A DNA stretch of 64,000 nt from CAZCEC01 sp964497615 (GCA_964497615.1 CAZCEC010000005.1:62001-126000); one strand, 5' to 3'; numbered from the stretch's first letter, positions 45,576-54,106 are shown. Notes: generated from the sequence alone by a model not told the origin. A program made the numbers and translations.

Positions 45576-46649
45576 TTAGCTCAGCCGGATGCGCGGATCC
45601 AGGTACGCATAAGAGAGATCGGTGAGCAGGTTGATCATGACAAAACCTACCGCCACCACCAGCGTGAACACCTGCACGACGGTATAGTCGCGCGACGTAA
45701 TCGACTCGAACAGGATGCGCCCCATGCCAGGCAGGCTGAAAATCGTCTCGGTCAGCACCGCCCCGCCCAGCAGCGACCCAAGTGACAGCCCCACCACCGT
45801 CACCACCGGCAGCATGGCGTTGCGCAGGGCATGTTTCATCACCACCGGCCACTCGCGCAGGCCCTTGGCCCGGGCAGTGCGTACGTAATCCTGGCCCAGG
45901 ACTTCCAGCAGGCTGGAGCGCGTGATCCGCGCCACCAGCGCCAGGGGGATCGTCCCCAGCGCCATCGCCGGCAGGATGAGGTGCTTAAACGTATCCACCA
46001 GCCCGGTCCAATTGCCGGTGATCAATGTATTGAATAGATAGAAATTCGAGACAAAGGTGACGAAGGTCAGCGCAACACCGGAGAGCTCGACCCCAAACGT
46101 TTGGGTCAGCGGGGGAATCGTGATACCGGAAGTCAGCCGGCCCGATGGTGCCAGCCACAGCGGCGTATCTTTCAACAGCAGGGCAAACACATACTGCAGC
46201 ATCAGCCCCAGCCAAAACACCGGCATCGATACGCCCACATTGGCGACGACCATGGTCGCCACGTCGGCGGCCGAATTGTGCCGCACCGCCGAAAGGATGC
46301 CCAGTGGCACACCCACCAACAGCGCCACGGTCAGCGCCGCGATGCTCAGCTCCACCGTCATCGGCAGCCGTTCCACCAGCAGCTCGGTCACCGGCCGGTT
46401 GAACTTGATCGAGTTGCCCAGATCGCCCTGGAGCGCGTCGGCCACGTAGATGGCGAACTGAACTGGGATTGGCTTGTCCAGCCCGTACCGCGCCAAGAAC
46501 GCGTCGCAGATGGCGTCGGTGGCCCGTTCGCCCAGCGCCGCCCGGCACGGATCGCCCGGCAGCAGGCGTGCCAGGGCAAAGGTGACAAACAAGATGCCCA
46601 CCAGCACGGGCACCGCCAGCAGAAGCCGTTGAAAAATGAACCGTTGCAT
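45576..46649 (-). CDS. DppB-type peptide ABC transporter permease
   Basis: A 357-residue inner-membrane subunit with six helices. It opens with the classic MQRFIFQRLLLAVPVLVGILFVTFALARLLPGDP. It carries DLGNSIKFNRPVTELLVERLPMTVEL and the EAA loop DYVRTARAKGLREWPVVMKHALRNAMLPVVTVVGL, and ends FVMINLLTDLSYAYLDPRIRL. It is intact and followed 1 base later by the frameshifted DppC partner. DppD and DppF ATPases are not in the window. Confidence 0.94.
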   Translation of the reverse strand: MQRFIFQRLLLAVPVLVGILFVTFALARLLPGDPCRAALGERATDAICDAFLARYGLDKPIPVQFAIYVADALQGDLGNSIKFNRPVTELLVERLPMTVELSIAALTVALLVGVPLGILSAVRHNSAADVATMVVANVGVSMPVFWLGLMLQYVFALLLKDTPLWLAPSGRLTSGITIPPLTQTFGVELSGVALTFVTFVSNFYLFNTLITGNWTGLVDTFKHLILPAMALGTIPLALVARITRSSLLEVLGQDYVRTARAKGLREWPVVMKHALRNAMLPVVTVVGLSLGSLLGGAVLTETIFSLPGMGRILFESITSRDYTVVQVFTLVVAVGFVMINLLTDLSYAYLDPRIRLS

Positions 46650-46660
46650 GGTCGAGACCT

Positions 46661-46698
46661 ACACTGCGGGGCTGGGCGTGCGCCCAGCCCCGCAGTGT
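46661..46698 (-). terminator. 17-bp perfect hairpin between binding-protein and permease genes
   Basis: Bases 46661-46677 pair perfectly with 46682-46698 around a 4-base loop (core GCGGGGCTGGGC). It sits 13 bases after the binding-protein stop and 11 bases before the dppB ATG, with no U tract. It may act as a partial terminator or an mRNA stabiliser that lowers permease relative to binding protein. Confidence 0.6.
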
Positions 46699-46711
46699 CT
46701 TACACCAGAGA

Positions 46712-48412
46712 CTACTCAGCCGGCGCGTTCAGGAACGGCCCGAACAGGCCGGGGAAGTACGCGAAGCTGCCGTCGCGCCCCGTGTGCAGCGGGTGCGTGG
46801 CATCCCATTGCAGGATGTACGACAGGACCACATCGTTCGCATCCAGGGTCGCGCCGTTGTGGAAGGTTACGCCCTGCCGGATGTGGAACGTCCACTCCGT
46901 CAGGTCGGCGTTGGCTTCCCACGACTCAGCCAGGGAGGCCACCACTTCACCCGTGCGCGGGGCGTAGGCCAGCAGCGACTCCAGCATCTGCTCGCAGGCG
47001 CGCAGGGCCTCGCCGTCGCTCTCGTCGGCGCAGTACAGGCCCGGCGGTTCGCCGTTCTGCATCCACACAAACGTGTCGCGGCCGCCGGGGTCCATCTCGC
47101 GGAACTGCTCGGCGCCGATGTCGGAGGCATACGCCCCCGCCACGTCGGCCTTGTAGGCCGCGCCGTTGCCGCCGTGCGCCACCGGGATCATGGGCACGTG
47201 CTGCTTGATCAGTTCATTCGCGGTCACGTAGAACGGCCGGCGCTCTTCTGCAGTGGAGCGGGTCGCGCCGTCGCGCAACGCATCCCAGATGTCCTGGAAG
47301 CCGTCGCCGAATTGGGCGGTGGCGCCCGGACCGAAGTGGTAGTCCAGGAAGTTGGTGGCGTCCGGATAGTCCGCGCCCCAGCCCAGCAGGTGGAAGCCTT
47401 CCAGTTCGCCGGCGTCGGCCGCGTCGATGAAGGCGCCCGACTCGATCTCGACGATCTCGATCTCCACGCCGATCTCAGCCAGTTGAGCCTGGATGTCCTG
47501 CGCCACCACCGTCGGGTCGGGCAGGTAGCCACGCACCACATTGCGGTACTTCAGGGTGGTGCTGAAGCCGGGCAGCACGCCCTCTTCCTCGAGGATCTGC
47601 TGCGCCATAGCGGGGTCGTAGTCCCACCACGTCACTTCCTCGGTAAAGCCGAAGATGGATGGGGGCATGAACTGGCTGGCCGTCACGGAGCCTGGCGGGT
47701 AGAAGTTGTCCACCAACCGCTGCTTGTCAATCGCCATCGCGAACGCCTGCCGCACGCGCTCGTTGTCGAACGGCGCGTAGGTGTTGTTCATGCCAACGTA
47801 GAAGATGTTGGTGCCGGCCCGCGTCTGCAGTTGCAGCGACGCGTCGCCTTCGACGACCTCGAAGTCGTCCGGGCACGGATTGTCGATGCCGTCCACCACG
47901 CCTGACTGCAGCTCCAGCAGGCGCTGGGCGCACTCGGCGCTCCAGCGGAAGATCAGGTTTTCAGGGCCCTTGGCGCCGCCCCACCAATCCTCATTCCGCA
48001 CCATGGTGATGTGGTCGCCGCGCACCCACTCGACGAACTTGTACGGGCCGGTGCCGTTGGGGGTGTCAACCAGCGCCCCGCCGCCCCCGGTCTCCTCCAG
48101 ATACCCCGTGTCGTTGATGGCAAAGGCCGAGAACGCGACCTTCGACGGGAACGCCGGGTCCGGGAAGCACAGCGTCATCTTGACGGTGTACTCATCCACG
48201 GCTTCGATGCTGGCGAACTCGCCGCCATAGTCGCAGTTCGGCGCCGCCAGCGACAGCGCCTCGAACGGCGCCATGGTGGGCGCCGTGGTCGGCGGGACCG
48301 AGGTGGGCTGGGGCGCCTGGGTCGCGGTCGCGGCGCCGCCGCAGGCCGTGACGAGCAGCGCGGCGATCATCAGCAGACCGGCCAGCCGCAAAGTGCTTTG
48401 CGAGCGTTTCAT
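46712..48412 (-). CDS. Circularly permuted SBP_bac_5 substrate-binding lipoprotein
   Basis: A 566-residue exported lipoprotein: signal LAGLLMIAALLVTACGG, then a Thr/Pro linker. Its family motifs occur in rotated order. The mature chain opens with segments that normally lie in the middle (IEAVDEYTVKMTL, then GTGPYKFVEW and MVRNEDWWGG). It proceeds through FYVGMNNTYAPFDNERVRQAFAMAIDK and GWGADYPDATNFL. It ends with the segments that normally come first (LESLLAYAPRTGEV, ASLAESWEANADLTEWTFHIRQGVTFHNG, DANDVVLSYILQWD). Every part of the fold is present once, so it is likely functional. It is followed by dppB and dppC. The ATG has AGGAGGAG upstream. Confidence 0.88.
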   Translation of the reverse strand: MKRSQSTLRLAGLLMIAALLVTACGGAATATQAPQPTSVPPTTAPTMAPFEALSLAAPNCDYGGEFASIEAVDEYTVKMTLCFPDPAFPSKVAFSAFAINDTGYLEETGGGGALVDTPNGTGPYKFVEWVRGDHITMVRNEDWWGGAKGPENLIFRWSAECAQRLLELQSGVVDGIDNPCPDDFEVVEGDASLQLQTRAGTNIFYVGMNNTYAPFDNERVRQAFAMAIDKQRLVDNFYPPGSVTASQFMPPSIFGFTEEVTWWDYDPAMAQQILEEEGVLPGFSTTLKYRNVVRGYLPDPTVVAQDIQAQLAEIGVEIEIVEIESGAFIDAADAGELEGFHLLGWGADYPDATNFLDYHFGPGATAQFGDGFQDIWDALRDGATRSTAEERRPFYVTANELIKQHVPMIPVAHGGNGAAYKADVAGAYASDIGAEQFREMDPGGRDTFVWMQNGEPPGLYCADESDGEALRACEQMLESLLAYAPRTGEVVASLAESWEANADLTEWTFHIRQGVTFHNGATLDANDVVLSYILQWDATHPLHTGRDGSFAYFPGLFGPFLNAPAE

Positions 48413-48567
48413 GTATGAATCTCCTCCTACAGAGACTTACCGGCGAAACTAGGTGTGTGGTCGAACCCTGTTAGGTGCTGGCTGTTGAGTGTGCTTCACC
48501 TCCCTTCGTGCGTCTCCACGAGATTACTCCCGATCGTGGTCGCGAGTTCGGAATCGTGCGCGCATCG

Positions 48568-48596
48568 AGTATATGGGTGCGGTCCGGCCCTGTCAA
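48568..48596 (-). promoter_or_regulatory. Promoter of the peptide-transporter operon
   Basis: On the minus strand TTGACA (48591-48596), 17 bases, TATACT (48568-48573). This is essentially consensus and lies right after the preceding gene's stop. It gives a leader of about 148 bases (48413-48560) in which no known riboswitch was recognised. Confidence 0.7.
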
Positions 48597-48600
48597 CCGC

Positions 48601-49443
48601 TCACGCCAGGGCGTAGATCAGCGCGATGGCCAGTGCCAGCGCTGCCACGACGCCATATTCTACCCACACGCGCGCATTCAGACGTCCGCTCACTTGCTGC
48701 TGGGCCAGCCCCACCCCCACGTAAAACGGGATCATGGCCAGCAGGCCGGCGCTGCTGGGCGTGATACGCCAGTAGTTCAGCGCCCACAGGCACTCGCTGG
48801 TCACCAATCCCACCAGCCCAGCATATAGCACGGTTTGGGCCGTTGGCCGCTCACTGCTGCTTGAGCGCAGCAGCAACAGCCGCAGCGCCAGGGCCGCCGC
48901 CGCCAGCCCGCCAACCGGGGCCGCCACCACGGCGCGGGTGCTCGCGCTGCGCAGCAGCGCAAACAGCACCAAGGCCAGGGTGTACGCCAGCGCCGTGAGG
49001 CCGAGCGCCGCCAGCTCAAATCCGGGGTCCGTTGGATCCACCGTCACAAACTCGGCCACAAGCACCAAGATCAGGGCCACCGCGCTCAGCGCCAGCCCCA
49101 GCCACCACAGCGGGCCGTTCGGCGCGCGGTTCAGCACAGCCGCCAGCACCAGCGCCGTTGCGCCGGGCAGCACCCAGTGCCGCAGTGTTCGCCGGCCGGG
49201 GCGCGCCTCCAGCGCCGGATGCGACCGAATGACGGTGTCCGAGCCGGCGCTGATCAACGCCGCCACCAGCAGCATCATCAGCGCGCGCCCGTTTATGTCG
49301 ATGCCAAGCGGCGAACCAAACAGGTTGGTGGCGAAGGTTCGAGTTGGCAGTTCCAGAATCCGGGTGAGGGCAAAAGCCAGCAGCACCACGGCCGTCAGCA
49401 CGCTCAGGCGGTCGCGGTCGGGGAGGTGGCGCGCTCGGTACAC
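48601..49443 (-). CDS. Multi-pass membrane protein, function unknown
   Basis: A 280-residue protein, largely hydrophobic, with about eight predicted helices separated by short basic loops (for example RSHPALEARPGRRTLRHW). It begins at GTG with an Arg-rich cytoplasmic stretch. No enzymatic or transporter motif was recognised. It is upstream of the peptide-transporter operon, which has its own promoter, and is divergent (65 bases) from a prepilin peptidase. Confidence 0.65.
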   Translation of the reverse strand: MYRARHLPDRDRLSVLTAVVLLAFALTRILELPTRTFATNLFGSPLGIDINGRALMMLLVAALISAGSDTVIRSHPALEARPGRRTLRHWVLPGATALVLAAVLNRAPNGPLWWLGLALSAVALILVLVAEFVTVDPTDPGFELAALGLTALAYTLALVLFALLRSASTRAVVAAPVGGLAAAALALRLLLLRSSSSERPTAQTVLYAGLVGLVTSECLWALNYWRITPSSAGLLAMIPFYVGVGLAQQQVSGRLNARVWVEYGVVAALALAIALIYALA

Positions 49444-49496
49444 GCCGCGATTCTAGATGGTGCCCGCCGAAATGTCAAAATCTCCGGTTTCTCCGA

Positions 49497-49502
49497 TATA
49501 AT
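49497..49502 (+). promoter_or_regulatory. -10 element of the prepilin peptidase gene (leaderless configuration)
   Basis: A consensus TATAAT ends 6 bases before the ATG at 49509. There is no ribosome-binding site between them, and the -35 is weak (TGTCAA about 18 bases upstream). Confidence 0.55.
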
Positions 49503-49508
49503 CGCCCC

Positions 49509-50366
49509 ATGTGGCCGTACCTGGCGCTGGGTGTGGTGGGATTGGCGATTGGCGTCATCGTCAACAGCCTGGCGGACAACCTCCCCCCCGACGCCGAGGA
49601 CGTTCGCCATCCACCCCGCCGGCCTCACTGCCGCGCCTGTCACTCCCCCCATCGTCCGATCTACTGGCTGGCGCTGGCCGCCCTCTTGCTGCGCGGCGGC
49701 CGCTGCGAGCACTGCGGCGCCCGGCGCCCTCTCCGGCCGGTGCTTGTAGAGCTAGCTTCGGCCTTGGGCACGGCGGCCGTCTGGGCCTGGGCCAACCACC
49801 GCGCGGCGCAGGCGGTCGAGCCGTGGCCGCCCTTGCTCTTTGTCGTTCAGTTTCTAGGCGGCCTGTGGCTATTTCAGACCCTGCTCTTGATCACGGTTGT
49901 GGATATCGAGCACCGCCTCATTCTTTGGAATGTGGTTTGGCCCACTGCGCTGGGCGTGGCTGCGGTTGGCCTCGTACTGCCGGACAAGGGTCTGGTCAAG
50001 ACCCTGGCGGGCGGTCTGGTCGGCTACGGCGTCACCCTGGGGATTTTCCTGCTGGCGGAGCTCTACTCGCGTCTGATGCACCGCCTGCGCGGGCAGCCCC
50101 TGGAGGAGGTCGCCTTTGGCGGCGGCGACGTCAATCTCGCCGGTATTGTTGGCCTTGCGGTCGGCTGGCCGGGCGTCATCCTGTCGCTGCTGATTGCGAT
50201 CCTGGCCGGGGGCGCCTTCAGCCTCGTGTACATCGCCGCCCAATTGGCGCGCCGCCGCTACTCCCCCCACAGCGCCATGCCCTACGGTCCGTTTCTTGTG
50301 CTGGGCGGCCTGCTCATCTATTTCCTCGGCCGCGATCTGACCCTCTTCTGGCCCGCCGCGCCTTAG
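49509..50366 (+). CDS. Prepilin peptidase (A24 aspartic peptidase)
   Basis: A 285-residue membrane protease that cleaves, and often N-methylates, type IV pilin-like precursors. The two catalytic aspartates are Asp132 (VVDIEHRLI) and Asp207 in the GxGD motif (FGGGDVNLAG). The zinc-binding cysteine pairs of bifunctional enzymes are present (CRAC at 41-44 and CEHC at 66-69). About seven or eight membrane helices follow. No pilin or pilus assembly gene is adjacent, so its substrates lie elsewhere. Confidence 0.92.
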   Translation: MWPYLALGVVGLAIGVIVNSLADNLPPDAEDVRHPPRRPHCRACHSPHRPIYWLALAALLLRGGRCEHCGARRPLRPVLVELASALGTAAVWAWANHRAAQAVEPWPPLLFVVQFLGGLWLFQTLLLITVVDIEHRLILWNVVWPTALGVAAVGLVLPDKGLVKTLAGGLVGYGVTLGIFLLAELYSRLMHRLRGQPLEEVAFGGGDVNLAGIVGLAVGWPGVILSLLIAILAGGAFSLVYIAAQLARRRYSPHSAMPYGPFLVLGGLLIYFLGRDLTLFWPAAP

Positions 50367-50400
50367 CCCGCGTCCCGGCTCCCGCCTCCTACTACCCAAT

Positions 50401-50409
50401 TGGTATAAA
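50401..50409 (+). promoter_or_regulatory. Extended -10 promoter of the secreted-protein gene
   Basis: TGGTATAAA, a TGn-extended -10, about 45 bases before the ATG at 50454, which has GGGAGG 5 bases upstream. The spacer is locally AT-rich. Confidence 0.45.
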
Positions 50410-50453
50410 TTCGGTTAGAATATCGGCAACCTGGCCGATAGCGGGAGGCGTCC

Positions 50454-51179
50454 ATGAGTTCCAGAGCCAAACATCTCACCCAATGGGCTGGCAGCCTGAT
50501 CCTGCTGACGGTTGCCGTACTGGCCGTCAGGCCCGGCGATGGGGCAGCCGCGCCCCAAGCTGTCCTCTACGATCAGACGGACAATGGCACTGGCACCGGT
50601 TATATTGGCTCCACCAACTTCCTCAACAACATATCCTACGACTTCCTCGACAGCCAGGGTGCCGACGACTTTCAAGTGCCCGCCGACAAGTTCTGGCAAG
50701 TGACCACTGTCTCCGTGCACGGCCTGTACAGCGGCGACAGCGGCACACCCTATGTCCAGTCCCTGCTCATCCAATTCTATTCGAACAGCGGGTCAAACCT
50801 CCCGGCCGCGCCGCTCTACAGTGCGACCATCGCCGCCGCCCAGATTAGCGGCCTCGAGTCCGGCACGTTTGTGGTGAACCTGCCCAGCCCAGCCACGCTG
50901 GGTCCGGGCCGCAATTGGCTGTCCGTGCAGGCCAACAAGCAGGTGGACGGCGACAGCGGCTACCAGTGGCACTGGCGCGAGCGCTCCGTCCAATCCAACA
51001 GCCCGTCTGCCTGGCGCAATCCGGGCAATGGCTACGCCACGGGCTGTACCGCCTTTCAGCCCCGGATTGATGTGTGTGATCACCCTGGCAATAGCCCCAA
51101 TCCCGACCTGCTATTCAAGCTGGAAGGCAACGTCGTGGACATTACCGACCGGCTCTTCCTCCCCATCATCATGCGCTGA
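50454..51179 (+). CDS. Secreted protein with C-terminal FLPIIMR motif, function unknown
   Basis: A 241-residue exported protein. The signal peptide is about 1-33 (basic start, then LILLTVAVLAV, AAA processing region). The mature part is a Ser/Thr/Asn/Gly-rich, probably all-beta domain (for example YDQTDNGTGTGYIGSTNF ... LYSATIAAAQISGL), with two cysteines near 199 and 209 that may pair. It ends in RLFLPIIMR, resembling the short 'YLPLVxR' tails of many Chloroflexota secreted proteins. No catalytic motif is visible. Confidence 0.75.
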   Translation: MSSRAKHLTQWAGSLILLTVAVLAVRPGDGAAAPQAVLYDQTDNGTGTGYIGSTNFLNNISYDFLDSQGADDFQVPADKFWQVTTVSVHGLYSGDSGTPYVQSLLIQFYSNSGSNLPAAPLYSATIAAAQISGLESGTFVVNLPSPATLGPGRNWLSVQANKQVDGDSGYQWHWRERSVQSNSPSAWRNPGNGYATGCTAFQPRIDVCDHPGNSPNPDLLFKLEGNVVDITDRLFLPIIMR

Positions 51180-51202
51180 TCCAGCACTCAATTGGAGAAT
51201 CG

Positions 51203-51234
51203 AAAGCGGGTGGCCCTGGTGCCGCCCGCTTTTC
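51203..51234 (+). terminator. Hairpin terminator after the secreted-protein gene
   Basis: AAAGCGGGTGGC (51203-51214) pairs with GCCGCCCGCTTT (51221-51232) with one G-U pair and a 6-base loop, ending in TTTTC. It lies between this gene and the convergent secF. Confidence 0.72.
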
Positions 51235-51253
51235 AGTCCCACGCTCAAGGCCC

Positions 51254-52174
51254 TCAGGCCGACGCCGGCCGCCGCCGCCGGAACCAGGTGCGCCACTCCT
51301 TGTTTTCCCACACCACCAGCACCGGCGCCGCGTTGAAGATGGACGAAAACGTCCCGGAGAAGACGCCCACCAGCAGCGTCACCACAAAGTGCCGGATGGT
51401 ATCGCCCCCAAACAGCGCCAGCGCCAGCAGCGCAAACATCACCACCAGTTGTGTGTTGATCGAGCGGTCGAGCGTCTGCACGATGCTGTGGTTGACGACC
51501 GTTTCGTAGTCCAGCCGCCGGTACTGGATGAGGTTTTCGCGAATGCGGTCGAACACCACGATTGAGTCGTGCACGGAGAAGCCCACCACCGTCAGCAGCG
51601 CTGTCAGGAACAGCGCGTCCACCTCCCAACCCAGGAAGTGCCCAAAGATCGCCGCGAACCCCACCACCACCAGCACGTCGTGCAGCATGGCCACAATGGC
51701 CGCCACCCCATAGCGCACGGCGTGCTCCACCCGCCGGAAGGCGTAGGTGATATAGGCCAGGATGCCGATGGCGGCCAGCCCCACCGCCAGCCCGGCGCGC
51801 TGCGCGATTTCTGCGCCCACGCTCGGCCCCACCGTCTCGGCGGCCAGCACCGTCGCCGGGCCATACGCGGCTTCCAGCGTGGCCACAATCGTTGCCTGCG
51901 CCGCCTCGCTCAGCGCCTGGCTGCGCGCCACCACCACGTTCCCCTCCGCGATCTGAATGATGGCGGTTTCCATCCCCTGCGCGCCATAGGCCTCGCGTAC
52001 CACCCCGGCGTCGAGCGGAGCCCCAGCCGTCTCAAATTGCAGTTCCAGCAGCGACCCGCCGGTGAAGTCAATCGACAGCGGCAGCCCCCACAGGATCAGG
52101 GCGATGACGCCCGGCACAATGATCAGGAGCGAAAGCCCGAAGTACCAGTAGCGGCGTTTGACGATGTTGAGCAT
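51254..52174 (-). CDS. secF: Protein translocase subunit SecF
   Basis: A 306-residue partner of SecD that uses the proton or ion gradient to pull proteins across the membrane. It has six helices and the N-terminal periplasmic region with the family motif LPLSIDFTGGSLLELQF. The conserved VDALFLTALLTVVGFSVHDSIVVFDRIREN segment is present. The start at 52174 was chosen because MLNIVKRRYWYFGLSLLIIVPG is the normal opening; the longer open frame lies inside secD. It begins 14 bases after secD. Confidence 0.95.
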   Translation of the reverse strand: MLNIVKRRYWYFGLSLLIIVPGVIALILWGLPLSIDFTGGSLLELQFETAGAPLDAGVVREAYGAQGMETAIIQIAEGNVVVARSQALSEAAQATIVATLEAAYGPATVLAAETVGPSVGAEIAQRAGLAVGLAAIGILAYITYAFRRVEHAVRYGVAAIVAMLHDVLVVVGFAAIFGHFLGWEVDALFLTALLTVVGFSVHDSIVVFDRIRENLIQYRRLDYETVVNHSIVQTLDRSINTQLVVMFALLALALFGGDTIRHFVVTLLVGVFSGTFSSIFNAAPVLVVWENKEWRTWFRRRRPASA

Positions 52175-52188
52175 GAGTGACTTCCCGC

Positions 52189-53610
52189 CTAGATGCCGAA
52201 CCACGAGTGCCGGGCGCTGAAGTCCACCCGGTCGAGAAACAGGTGCAGGATGCTGCGCGACACCAGGATGGCCGTGAACAGGCTCACGCCCACGCCCAGC
52301 GCCAGCGTTAGTGCAAACCCCTTCACGATGCTGGCCCCAAACGTGTTCCCAAACCAGAACAGAATGCCGCACGTGATCAGGGTCGAAATGTTGGAGTCGC
52401 GAATGGACGGCCACGCCCGGCTGAACCCGGCCTCCACCGCGTTCCGCAGGGTGCGCCCGCCGCGCAGTTCCTCTTTCAGCCGCTCGAAGATCAAGATGTT
52501 CGCGTCCACTGCCACGCCCACCGAGAGCACAAAGCCGGCGATGCCCGGCAGGGTCAGGGTCACCGGGATCAGGATAAACAGCGCAAACGTCAGCACGCCG
52601 TAGATCGCCAGCGCCAGCACGGCGATCACACCGGGCAGCCGGTAATACAGGATCATGAAGGCCGCCACCACGATCACGCCGATGGTCCCCGCCAGCGCGC
52701 TCTTCTGCACCGAGTCTTGGCCCAGCGTCGGGCCTACCACCCGTGACTGCACCACCTTGAGCGGCACGGGCAGCGAGCCGTACCGCAGTTGCAGCGCCAG
52801 TTGGTTGGCGCTCTCCGTGGTGAAGTTGCCGGTGATGGTGCCGGAGCCGGTAGTGATGGCGCTGTCAATCCGTGGCGCCGAGATGACCACCTTATCCAGC
52901 ACGATGGCCAGGAACTGATTCATGTGACTGCTCGTGTGCGCGCCAAAAATCGTCGAACCGGCCGGCGTCAGCTCAAAGGTAATGATGACCGCACCCACCT
53001 GGTCGATCTGCACCTGAGCATCGGCGATGGCCACGCCCGTCATCACCGTGTGATACACCGGCCCGCTGGCCGTCGGCGCCGCGGTCGGCTCGGCCGTCGC
53101 GCTTGGTTCGGCGGTCGCCGGCACCGCCGTGGGAACGGCGGTGGGCAGGATGCCGGTGGGATTACCGCAGTCAATTTGCGACGGGTCGAGGCAGTCAGTC
53201 TGGACCAGGCTGCCCTCAGGAATACTCGCTGTGCCCACGTCCACAAACTCCAGCAGCCCGGTCTCCTTAAGCGTGTCCACCGCCTGCTGCGGATCGGTCA
53301 CCGCCGGCAGTTCCACCACAATGCGGTTGTCGCCCTGGCGCTGCACCAGCGGCTCCGTCAGCCCCAGCGCGTTCACGCGGTTCTCGACGATCTGTTTGGC
53401 GACGTCCATCGAGCGCGCGTCGACGCTTGTTCCGGCAGGCACGTCGGCCTCCAGCAGCACCTGCAAGCCGCCCTGCAAGTCCAGCCCCTGGCGCACGTTC
53501 AGGTCGTGCGACCAGCCGCCAAGCTGAATCCCCGGCGTGGGGAGCACCACATAGGTCGCGGCGGCGACCAGGATGAAAGTTAGAACCAGCCAAGCCCAAT
53601 TACGCTGCAT
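52189..53610 (-). CDS. secD: Protein translocase subunit SecD
   Basis: A 473-residue translocase subunit. The first helix (WAWLVLTFILVAAATYVVLP) is followed by RQGLDLQGGLQVLLEAD. The large P1 domain carries a Pro/Thr/Ala-rich insertion (about 152-178) not found in many SecD proteins. The second half has the conserved GSLPVPLKVVQSRVVGPTLGQDSVQKSALAG and the transmembrane VGVAVDANILIFERLKEELRGGRTLRNAVEAGFSRAWPSI. It is co-transcribed with secF. A TGATATAAT extended -10 at 53704-53712 may be its own promoter. Confidence 0.95.
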   Translation of the reverse strand: MQRNWAWLVLTFILVAAATYVVLPTPGIQLGGWSHDLNVRQGLDLQGGLQVLLEADVPAGTSVDARSMDVAKQIVENRVNALGLTEPLVQRQGDNRIVVELPAVTDPQQAVDTLKETGLLEFVDVGTASIPEGSLVQTDCLDPSQIDCGNPTGILPTAVPTAVPATAEPSATAEPTAAPTASGPVYHTVMTGVAIADAQVQIDQVGAVIITFELTPAGSTIFGAHTSSHMNQFLAIVLDKVVISAPRIDSAITTGSGTITGNFTTESANQLALQLRYGSLPVPLKVVQSRVVGPTLGQDSVQKSALAGTIGVIVVAAFMILYYRLPGVIAVLALAIYGVLTFALFILIPVTLTLPGIAGFVLSVGVAVDANILIFERLKEELRGGRTLRNAVEAGFSRAWPSIRDSNISTLITCGILFWFGNTFGASIVKGFALTLALGVGVSLFTAILVSRSILHLFLDRVDFSARHSWFGI

Positions 53611-53703
53611 GGCGAAAATGGCCTCCGATTAAGTCCGAATCACGCAAACGCCCGCCGTGCGGCACAATTCGCGCAGCCGGGGCGGGCTTGCAGTGCGGAC
53701 GGC

Positions 53704-53712
53704 ATTATATCA
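53704..53712 (-). promoter_or_regulatory. Extended -10 promoter of secDF
   Basis: On the minus strand TGATATAAT, a TGn-extended consensus -10, overlaps the last bases of the upstream kinase gene. It implies a leader of about 85 bases before secD. Confidence 0.5.
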
Positions 53713-54093
53713 CGGGCGCGTGCGAGCCTGGGTTGACAGAAAGGCCAGGACCGTCTCTCGGACTGCCTCAATGCTCATGCTATCCGTGTGCAGGTAGAGG
53801 TCGGCGTGCTCCCGCGCGTGAGCTAGGCGGCGCTGCTCCTCTTCCCAATCGGCCAATTGCCAGTCCAGCCGGCGCCGCGCCTGCGACACGGCATACGTCA
53901 CATCCAGGAAGATCAGCACCTGCGCCTGCCCAATCACCTGCCACATTCGTGGCGCAAACGAGTGCTCCTGGGCGATGTGCCGGGCGTCATAGCCCGCCTC
54001 CCGCAGCGCCCCCGCCAGGGTCGTCTTGCCGGCGCTGCACGGCCCCACAATGCCAATGATCAGCGCCCGCGATTCGCCAGGCTCCTCGTCCAT
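53710..54093 (-). CDS. Small P-loop NTPase (AAA/nucleotide-kinase-like)
   Basis: A 127-residue protein with a Walker A motif GPCSAGKT at 17-24 and a Walker B-like VLIFLDVTY at about 59-67, followed by an arginine-rich helix (SQARRRLDWQLADWEEEQRRLAHAREHADLYLHTD) like the lid of small kinases. The phosphoryl acceptor is unknown. It starts 13 bases after the RCK-domain gene on the same strand and ends just before the secD promoter. Confidence 0.75.
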   Translation of the reverse strand: MDEEPGESRALIIGIVGPCSAGKTTLAGALREAGYDARHIAQEHSFAPRMWQVIGQAQVLIFLDVTYAVSQARRRLDWQLADWEEEQRRLAHAREHADLYLHTDSMSIEAVRETVLAFLSTQARTRP

Positions 54094-54106
54094 GGCTGGC
54101 CCCTCC

